Source: Candidatus Auribacterota bacterium (lineage in GTDB: Bacteria > Auribacterota > JAFGBW01). Taken from it: a DNA stretch of 7,785 bases. The stretch spans positions 1-7,785 of the forward strand of contig JAFGBW010000291.1 of NCBI GenBank assembly GCA_016932965.1, written 5' to 3'. Under the pieces are notes generated by a model. It made no database searches, was not told the DNA's origin, and saw only the letters and a list, made by a program, of their open reading frames with translations. Shown piece after piece: positions 1 to 4,056 of the stretch. Numbering within the stretch: position 1 is the stretch's first letter; every line of letters begins with the position of its first letter. A program made the translations under genes and the position numbers.

Positions 1-388
1 TATTAATCACCGCCAATTCTCCACCTTTAGGGTGGGGAATTTTTCTGTTTTTAGATTCTCCACCCGACGGGTGGAGAATCTCAATCCGATTGGAATAAAC
101 CTGATAAAACTGCCTGAAATACCAGAGATTTGTTGTGGAAAAACCTTTTCCGTATTTTTCAGTCAACCGGATAGAAAGATTCTCAACAACTTGTTGTCCG
201 TATTCTGCCCGAATTTCTCCGGCCTGGAGTTCCTGAACAATCTCCTTCCCGATCAGCCAATAAGCAATCACCATGTTAGAATTAACTGAACGGACGACAT
301 TGTTTCTCGCCTGTTCAAGAATTGAAACTACACGATTAAATAATACCTCGGAACTATTTATGATCTGCTTTTTTTGCATATTTTTCAT
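1..388 (-). CDS. DUF1016/YhcG-type PDDEXK nuclease, N-terminal part (runs off the window)
   Basis: The reading frame is open from the ATG at 388 to the window edge, giving 129 residues with the C-terminus missing. The residues match the DUF1016 N-terminal domain: a helical start, a segment with AYWLIGKEIVQE, then EYGQQVVENLS and a GKGFSTTNLWYFRQFYQVY stretch typical of the family. Family knowledge: full YhcG-type proteins are about 330-380 residues and carry a C-terminal PD-(D/E)XK nuclease domain. They are often found in accessory or defence islands. That domain would lie beyond base 1 and cannot be seen. An in-frame TAA sits just upstream (394-392), so the start is ATG 388 or the next Met at 379. 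The ATG overlaps by 4 bases the stop of a recombinase remnant (ATGA), suggesting coupled translation. After the DUF1016_N domain come two 13-residue tandem repeats with the core HPxGGE. Confidence 0.85.
   Translation of the reverse strand, partial: MKNMQKKQIINSSEVLFNRVVSILEQARNNVVRSVNSNMVIAYWLIGKEIVQELQAGEIRAEYGQQVVENLSIRLTEKYGKGFSTTNLWYFRQFYQVYSNRIEILHPSGGESKNRKIPHPKGGELAVIN
15..81. repeat. Two tandem 39-bp units, each containing a palindrome, inside the DUF1016 gene
   Basis: Bases 53-65 and 69-81 form a perfect 13-bp inverted repeat around a 3-base loop (arm core TTCTCCACCC). Bases 15-25 and 31-41 form a second copy of the same palindrome with one mismatch and a 5-base loop. The copies are offset by 39 bases, exactly 13 codons, so both are read in frame and encode ILHPSGGESKNRK and IPHPKGGELAVIN. 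More copies could lie outside the window. Confidence 0.75.
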
Positions 389-528
389 GTTTTATCATCC
401 ACCCCCCCCCTATCGGATATCCCTTCCCGGACAGCAAAAACCTCAAGAACTTCTCTCTGTACTTCAAGAAAATATCCTTCCTTTGCCTGATCTTCGGTTG
501 ATATACGGATGTAGATTGAGATTTTCAT
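385..528 (-). pseudogene. Serine recombinase (resolvase/invertase) N-terminal remnant, 47 codons
   Basis: The frame starts at ATG 528-526 and stops at TGA 387-385. Its start, MKISIYIRISTEDQAKEGY, followed by LEVQRE, is the classic first beta strand and helix of a serine recombinase catalytic domain. The presumed nucleophile is Ser10 in the Y-x-R-x-S motif. Homology ends about residue 38; the tail (after VREGISDRGG) reads through a run of nine G. Real family members are 180-550 residues, so the rest of the catalytic domain and all DNA-binding parts are missing and this cannot be an active recombinase. Its ATG overlaps the TrmO-like stop and its stop overlaps the DUF1016 start, both as ATGA. 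It looks like the scar of a mobile element or a recombination junction. Alternatively it is now only a translational bridge between its neighbours. Confidence 0.72.
402..410. repeat. Homopolymer run of nine C (nine G on the coding strand)
   Basis: The run lies in the last codons of the recombinase remnant, 14-22 bases before the DUF1016 ATG on the minus strand. Such runs are prone to slippage. I checked the other frames: one extra or one missing G leads to nearby stops and never joins the remnant to the DUF1016 frame. The run also supplies a G-rich stretch upstream of the DUF1016 start. Confidence 0.8.
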
Positions 529-1007
529 GTTAATTTTGTTCTTTGAGGTATATTACCGTTTCTGAAATGTTTATCAATCCAGCCGTTTTTCACGTTTTCC
601 CTTGAATCAAAATGCGAAACATAGGGCTTGATATCTAACAAAGGAGTGCCGTTCAGCATATCAACCTCGGAAAAAGTAACTATATTCCCATCAACTTTGT
701 GTAACTTCACAATAGATAGTCCAATATGATTAGGTCTATGAGGGCTTCTTATTGCAAATATTCCATGTCGCTCATCCTCAAGGAATGGTTTTCCAATAAG
801 CTTTTCGTCCTTAGAACGATCAAAATAATAAATTAAGATGATGTGAGAAAAGTTTTCAATATCTTTAAGGCCGTCTTGATACTCTACAAATACCTCGGCC
901 TGACCAGTAACGTCTTTTTCAAACCTGCCCTGGATCGGTATCCCTCTGGGTTCCTTATAAGGCGTGTGAATTATACCTATGGATTTTAATATGATTTTTC
1001 CTTTCAT
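525..1007 (-). CDS. trmO: TrmO/TsaA (YaeB)-type protein, probable tRNA t6A37 N6-methyltransferase
   Basis: The 160-residue product has the TsaA/TrmO beta-barrel signature from end to end: SIGIIHTPY near residue 9, RGIPIQ at 21-26, GLKDIENFSHIILIYYF at 46-62, HGIFAIRSPHRPN at 81-93 and DMLNGTPLLDIKPY at 116-129. In characterised members this fold uses S-adenosylmethionine to methylate N6-threonylcarbamoyladenosine at position 37 of ANN-reading tRNAs; here that role is inferred. The common PNPIG motif is PNHIG (His94). The protein is the short stand-alone type, lacking the extended C-terminal domain of the E. coli enzyme of roughly 235 residues. It starts 1 base after the DsrE-like stop, so it is the third gene of the operon. 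Its TGA is shared with the ATG of the recombinase remnant, so the extreme C-terminus may have been altered at that seam. Confidence 0.87.
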   Translation of the reverse strand: MKGKIILKSIGIIHTPYKEPRGIPIQGRFEKDVTGQAEVFVEYQDGLKDIENFSHIILIYYFDRSKDEKLIGKPFLEDERHGIFAIRSPHRPNHIGLSIVKLHKVDGNIVTFSEVDMLNGTPLLDIKPYVSHFDSRENVKNGWIDKHFRNGNIPQRTKLT

Positions 1008-1008
1008 G

Positions 1009-1329
1009 TTAAAAGGTTACGACTCTATCGCTTTCCTTAACGATATCATACATATCTTTCATGGTAGAAATCGGGCACATTTGCGATCCTTCCTGTTCTC
1101 TTGACTTGATACAGCTTCCGCAAGCATAAATCTTACCGCCTAACTGCATAAATTTCTCCGCCTGCTCAATCGTATTGAAATTATCTGTTGTTACTTTCTG
1201 ATATTCAACACCCTTACCCATAAAAAAAATTTTGACTTCATCCTTTTTTCCAATAGCAAAATTTGCATAGCGAATTGCGTTCCAGCAGGTTTCCGCGTCA
1301 TTACTTGAAATTACGACTCCGATTTTCAT
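1009..1329 (-). CDS. DsrE/DsrF-like small sulfur-relay family protein
   Basis: The 106-residue product has the DsrE-type alpha/beta fold pattern: strand MKIGVVISS, a helix with AIRYANFAI, strand EVKIFFMGKGVE, then GGKIYACGSCIKSR and a final strand SDRVVTF. Cysteines are at 15, 70, 73 and 85; C70-G-S-C73 is a CxxC pair in the position where family members carry the persulfide or redox cysteine. Family members act in sulfur transfer or as small redox partners; the partner here is unknown. A longer start exists at 1350, but the Met at 1329 is preferred. GGAGG at 1339-1335 sits five bases before it and the resulting start begins one base after the hemerythrin stop. The neighbours, a diiron hemerythrin and a TrmO-like protein, suggest a small stress or redox operon. 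Confidence 0.85.
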   Translation of the reverse strand: MKIGVVISSNDAETCWNAIRYANFAIGKKDEVKIFFMGKGVEYQKVTTDNFNTIEQAEKFMQLGGKIYACGSCIKSREQEGSQMCPISTMKDMYDIVKESDRVVTF

Positions 1330-1330
1330 G

Positions 1331-1864
1331 CTATCCTCCATAAGTCTCAACGACTTTTGTATATTTTTCGTGAATCATCTTCCGGTCAAATTCCCGCATT
1401 TCATTAAGCATTTTATCTTTTTCCTCTGTTGTAAAATAGCCCATGCATGGCAGGAAAAAATGCTTATCCTCTTTTTCGATATGTTTAGGGTAAAACTTAA
1501 CAAGCATTTCCATGTTTGACACTATCTCCTTTAAAACATCATTGTTACCCTGTGCGTATTTTTGTTTTGCTTCAATTAACTTTTTAACGTTATTCCTACC
1601 CATTTTGTGTTCTTCGATAAGCTCATGCATAATCCCCTGATGGTCATTTGAAATATTTTTCTTAGCTAAATCTCTAAATAAAATATCTTCTTCTTTTCCG
1701 TGATGACATCTGTCAGCATAAGTCATTATGAAATCCACGGAAGTATCGATAAATACTATGTCGGCTTTGCCATCTTTTTTAATTGTTTCCAGTTTGTCTC
1801 TCATCAACTTTATCATGCGTTCAATAAGTCTATGTTCAATCATCAATGGAGCAATCGGCATCAT
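1331..1864 (-). CDS. Hemerythrin-like HHE-domain diiron protein
   Basis: The 177-residue, mostly helical product has the spacing of a hemerythrin/HHE four-helix bundle. The candidate iron ligands are H11 (IEHRLIERM), H54/H55 and E58/E59 (RCHHGKEEDILF), H86 (LIEEHKMGR), H128 and E132 (FYPKHIEKEDKHFFLP) and possibly H135. Members bind a non-haem diiron centre and serve in oxygen or nitric oxide sensing, O2 binding or iron-centre repair; the sequence does not decide which. No signal peptide or membrane segment is visible, so it is probably cytoplasmic. It starts at the first of two adjacent ATG codons, with GGAGG six bases upstream. It is the first gene of the minus-strand operon, followed after one base by the DsrE-like gene. 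Confidence 0.9.
   Translation of the reverse strand: MMPIAPLMIEHRLIERMIKLMRDKLETIKKDGKADIVFIDTSVDFIMTYADRCHHGKEEDILFRDLAKKNISNDHQGIMHELIEEHKMGRNNVKKLIEAKQKYAQGNNDVLKEIVSNMEMLVKFYPKHIEKEDKHFFLPCMGYFTTEEKDKMLNEMREFDRKMIHEKYTKVVETYGG
1335..1339 (-). promoter_or_regulatory. Ribosome binding site GGAGG that fixes the DsrE-like start
   Basis: GGAGG on the minus strand overlaps the last codons (Gly-Gly) of the hemerythrin gene, five bases upstream of the ATG at 1329. It decides the start in favour of the 106-residue product over the 113-residue one. Confidence 0.8.
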
Positions 1865-1870
1865 ATCAGG

Positions 1871-1875
1871 CCTCC
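1871..1875 (-). promoter_or_regulatory. Ribosome binding site of the hemerythrin gene
   Basis: A strong AAAGGAGG lies on the minus strand with GGAGG at 1875-1871, six bases before ATG 1864. It supports the chosen start and marks the beginning of the translated operon. Confidence 0.8.
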
Positions 1876-1947
1876 TTTAATTCTTCTCGCCATTTCACTA
1901 CTGTCCGGTTTATTTTTCAATTATCGTTTTATGCTATTTTCAGGTTT

Positions 1948-2211
1948 TTACTTTATGCGATGTTTTAAAGGATTCAGAATTGAGAATTCAGTATTGTTCC
2001 GGCCTTCGGCCTCCATCCCCAAAGGGGGACTCCCGTTGGTCGCGTTCTCCGCTACGCTGCGACACAGAAGGGCTGCAAGGCAGCCGAACGATTTCATGAT
2101 CTCATTCAAAACGCCGAAAGCGTTTCTACTGAATTCTGAATCCTGAATTCTCAATTCTATGTCCGGCTTCTTTAAATTTTCAATAAAACCCTTTATTTTA
2201 TTGTATTTCAT
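1948..2211 (-). CDS. Doubtful small ORF carrying an in-frame repeat element
   Basis: The 87-codon frame opens with ATG 2211 preceded by a fair ribosome site (GAGGA about six bases upstream). Only the first 17 residues (MKYNKIKGFIENLKKPD) and the last few lie outside the inverted-repeat element at 1976-2158. The middle is translated repeat DNA and has no protein-like character that I recognise. The element is 183 bases, a multiple of three. Removing it leaves an in-frame ORF of 26 codons, so the original may have been a tiny leader ORF upstream of the hemerythrin gene. It may equally be chance; I would not call it a functional protein. Confidence 0.25.
   Translation of the reverse strand: MKYNKIKGFIENLKKPDIELRIQDSEFSRNAFGVLNEIMKSFGCLAALLCRSVAENATNGSPPLGMEAEGRNNTEFSILNPLKHRIK
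1976..2158. mobile_element. 183-bp hairpin-rich element with perfect 16-bp inverted ends (MITE/REP-like)
   Basis: The ends AGAATTGAGAATTCAG (1976-1991) and its exact reverse complement (2143-2158) frame a GC-richer interior unlike the flanking AT-rich DNA. The right arm carries a second, shorter copy of the motif (2127-2142). Inside are several short perfect stems: GGCC/GGCC at 2001-2011, CCCC/GGGG at 2017-2027, GGCTGC/GCAGCC at 2071-2085 and AAACGC/GCGTTT at 2109-2125. No transposase is encoded and no clear target duplication is seen. This resembles a non-autonomous interspersed repeat. Copies elsewhere in the genome would confirm it. Confidence 0.6.
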
Positions 2212-2532
2212 CTTATTTCCTCATTTTTAAGCCGAACATTCATGGGCTGCACTATTATTCTGGATAAAAAAATAAACCATTAATTAACGCGAATTGGCCC
2301 GAACAATAATAATTCAAAAAATTTTTATTAATAAATAATCTGAGGATATCTGTGTGTCCCCCTGTGGTTAAAATAAAAAAATTAACCGCGATTCGCGGTT
2401 AAAATATATTAAATCCTGCTGATCCTGTCTCAATTTTATTTTCTTAAATTCCGCTTCTTTTTATCTTTTCATGAGAAGCTTTTTCAGGCAATAAAAGAAC
2501 CGGAAATCAACATTTTCTAACAGGTTGTTTTT
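2212..2532. other. Divergent intergenic region between the minus operon and the nitrilase gene
   Basis: This 321-bp AT-rich stretch has no convincing gene. It should hold the promoters of both directions, but no clear -35/-10 pair stands out. It contains the strong hairpin at 2382-2402 and a weak stem at 2453-2458/2474-2479 (GCTTCT/AGAAGC) followed by TTTTT. The weak stem lies about 50 bases before the nitrilase ATG and could be a leaky terminator or leader hairpin. Confidence 0.5.
2371..2402 (-). terminator. Strong intrinsic terminator, minus direction
   Basis: TTAACCGCG and CGCGGTTAA (2382-2390/2394-2402) form a perfect nine-pair stem with a 3-base loop. Read on the minus strand, it is followed directly by TTTTTTTATTT. 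That is a textbook Rho-independent shape for minus transcription. In the plus direction the hairpin is followed by AAAATATATT and would not terminate. No minus-strand gene lies directly to its right, so it probably blocks antisense or read-through transcription entering the hemerythrin operon. Confidence 0.75.
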
Positions 2533-3318
2533 ATGAAACTGGCGCTGATACAGATGAATCCCCAATGGGAGTCGATCCCGGCCAATTGCGAAACCGCACA
2601 GCGTTTCATAGAACAGGCCTCAGATGAAAACTGTGATGCCGTTATTTTTCCCGAAATGTTCAACACGGGTTTTTCCATGAATACCAAAGCCACTGCTGAA
2701 AAAAAAACCGGCTTGACCCTTAGCATGCTCCCGGCAATGGCAAAAAAGCACAGCATCAATATCATTGCAGGACTGGCTTTCAGGGCCTCTAAAAAAACCG
2801 TTTTCAACAAGGCCCTTGCGTATAACCGGAAAGGATGTCTCACAGCAGACTATGCAAAAATGAATCTGTTCAGCTATGCCCGTGAAGACCGGTTTTTCAC
2901 TCCAGGAAGAAAACCGGTCCTATTCAAACTGGATAAAACGCCATGCAGTATCTTCATCTGTTATGACCTAAGGTTTCCTCAAATATTCAAGCCCGTTGCA
3001 AAAAAAGCTGAAATGATTATTGTCATCGCCAGCTGGCCGTCAGAAAGAAAAGACCACTGGCAGGCCCTTTTAAAAGCGCGTGCCATCGAAAACCAGTGTT
3101 TCATGATCGGCGTCAACCGGACAGGCTCTGACGGAAACGGGATTCACTATCCCGGGATGTCGCTCATTTTTGATCCGGAGGGCAAATGTCTGGCATCAGG
3201 CAATGAGAAAGAAACATACCTGACCTGTGAAATCAATCCTTACCAAACCGGCTTCATACGCAGAAAAATCCCTTTTCTGCGGGACAATCCGAGGCTCATC
3301 AACCTGCTTGACCAATGA
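2533..3318 (+). CDS. Nitrilase-superfamily carbon-nitrogen hydrolase (omega-amidase/YafV-like)
   Basis: The 261-residue protein is full length for the superfamily and has its catalytic triad: Glu41 in IFPEMFNTGFSM, Lys109 in DYAKMNLFSYARED and Cys143 in FICYDLRFPQIF. The TGFSM motif, the Y-x-K-x-N/H-L-F segment and the RDNPRL end fit the omega-amidase (Nit2/YafV) branch. That branch hydrolyses the amide of alpha-ketoglutaramate or alpha-ketosuccinamate to the 2-oxo acid and ammonia. The substrate is inferred, because related branches act on other small amides. No signal peptide is seen, so it is cytosolic. The start is the ATG at 2533 with only a weak AGG (2522-2524) upstream; the protein begins at the expected first beta strand (MKLALIQMNP). 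Its TGA overlaps the ATG of the ankyrin gene, suggesting co-transcription. Confidence 0.9.
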   Translation: MKLALIQMNPQWESIPANCETAQRFIEQASDENCDAVIFPEMFNTGFSMNTKATAEKKTGLTLSMLPAMAKKHSINIIAGLAFRASKKTVFNKALAYNRKGCLTADYAKMNLFSYAREDRFFTPGRKPVLFKLDKTPCSIFICYDLRFPQIFKPVAKKAEMIIVIASWPSERKDHWQALLKARAIENQCFMIGVNRTGSDGNGIHYPGMSLIFDPEGKCLASGNEKETYLTCEINPYQTGFIRRKIPFLRDNPRLINLLDQ

Positions 3319-3805
3319 AAACAGGAGAACTAATCTGTTGTATGATGAAACCGGGAAGATTCATACTCATCTTTTTCGTTCTGATTTTTCAAGCAGACTT
3401 TCAGATTTTTCCCCAGGGCTTTCGTAACACCGATGATGAATTTGTAAAATCTTATATAAAACAGAATAAAAACCTGAATGCTCCTGACAAAGATTACAAT
3501 GACGCAACCTTTTTACATTTTTGTTCCCTTTCCGGTTTAAAAAAACGGTAAAACTGCTGATTTCCAAAGGAACTGACGTCAATAAAAAGGATATAAACGG
3601 CGATACGCCGCTTCATTATGCTTCGCAGGGGGGATCACTTGATGCGGTAAAAGTACTCCTGTCTGAAGGAACCGATATCAATGCCAAAAACAGATGGGGA
3701 ATGACTCCCTTTGATACTGTATTATCCAGAAAATATCCGAGTCCTTCTCTGGTGGAATTTTATGAATCCATTGGAGCCAAAAGGAATAAAAGGACGAAGA
3801 AATAA
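3315..3805 (+). CDS. Exported ankyrin-repeat protein, reading frame split by a -1 shift
   Basis: Two overlapping frames make one protein. The first (3315-3551) gives 78 residues with a hydrophobic segment at about 16-25 (FILIFFVLIF), probably a signal peptide or anchor, and the first half of an ankyrin repeat. It ends at TAA 3549-3551. The second frame carries on from the A run at 3539-3545 to 3805 with KTVKLLISKGTDVN, a complete repeat (NGDTPLHYASQGG and VKVLLSEGTDIN) and a partial third repeat. Joining by a -1 shift gives SGLKKTVKLLISKG, exactly in ankyrin register, and about 163 residues. Ankyrin repeats bind proteins; the partner is unknown. The start is ATG 3315, sharing bases with the nitrilase stop, or Met at 3342/3345, 14-17 bases after AGGAG. 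The split may be a mutation, an assembly error or recoding. Confidence 0.72.
3536..3545 (+). promoter_or_regulatory. Candidate slippery site for the -1 shift in the ankyrin gene
   Basis: In the upstream frame the codons are GGT TTA AAA AAA CGG TAA. This contains T_TTA_AAA and A_AAA_AAA, both of the X_XXY_YYZ slippery type, followed by a zero-frame stop three codons after TTA. No strong downstream pseudoknot or upstream Shine-Dalgarno stimulator is visible; there is only a four-pair TTCC/GGAA stem. Recoding is therefore possible but unproven. A one-base error in the seven-A run is the simpler alternative. Confidence 0.35.
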
Positions 3806-3808
3806 GAA

Positions 3809-3850
3809 GACAGGGTAAATATCTCAATTCAATGAAATATTTTACCTGTC
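3809..3850 (+). terminator. Hairpin just after the ankyrin gene, possible terminator
   Basis: GACAGGGTAAATAT (3809-3822) and ATATTTTACCTGTC (3837-3850) pair over 12 of 14 positions around a 14-base loop, starting three bases after the stop codon. There is no immediate T run; the nearest, ATTTTT, is about 16 bases further on. It is therefore either a weak terminator or an RNA 3' end stabiliser. Confidence 0.4.
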
Positions 3851-3906
3851 CCGATTCCCCGGATTATTTTTCTGTATCCTTTTAACGCATTTCACAAAAA
3901 ATAGAC

Positions 3907-4047
3907 ATGGATTCGACTCCTGTACTGGAAATCTCTATCAATAATCCGCATTGCTACCGTCACTTTCATCCAATGCATGAACATCACGTGATTTTCCAAA
4001 AGTGTAACTCCCGCAACTTACTTGACTTTTTTAGAAAAAACAGGTAA
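3907..4047 (+). CDS. Possible small His-rich ORF upstream of the large unknown protein
   Basis: An ATG at 3907 opens 46 codons ending at TAA 4045-4047, nine bases before the start of the next gene and in the same frame. Between residues 15 and 33 it has seven His and two Cys (NPHCYRHFHPMHEHH then KC), which could suggest metal binding. There is no visible ribosome site, no family that I recognise, and a frame of this length could occur by chance. It could also be a decayed fragment of a larger gene. Confidence 0.25.
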   Translation: MDSTPVLEISINNPHCYRHFHPMHEHHVIFQKCNSRNLLDFFRKNR

Positions 4048-4056
4048 TAAATAAAC

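Noticed and set aside
32-533. Two plus-strand frames at the left edge
   Set aside because: They are antisense to the DUF1016 gene and the recombinase remnant, both clearly recognisable on the minus strand.
1009-1350. Longer 113-residue start for the DsrE-like gene
   Set aside because: The GGAGG sits between the two Met codons at the right distance for the inner one, and the outer start would overlap the hemerythrin gene by 20 bases.
1700-2146. Plus-strand frame of 148 codons
   Set aside because: It crosses the antisense of the hemerythrin gene and the repeat element; the translation has no family character.
2517-2843. Minus-strand frame of 108 codons across the nitrilase 5' half
   Set aside because: It is a shadow of the plus-strand gene, which has a full catalytic triad and family motifs.
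3907-3925. GGATTCGAC-like string resembling a tRNA T-loop or the 5' part of tmRNA
   Set aside because: No acceptor, D or anticodon stems can be drawn around it, and there is no CCA or tag reading frame.
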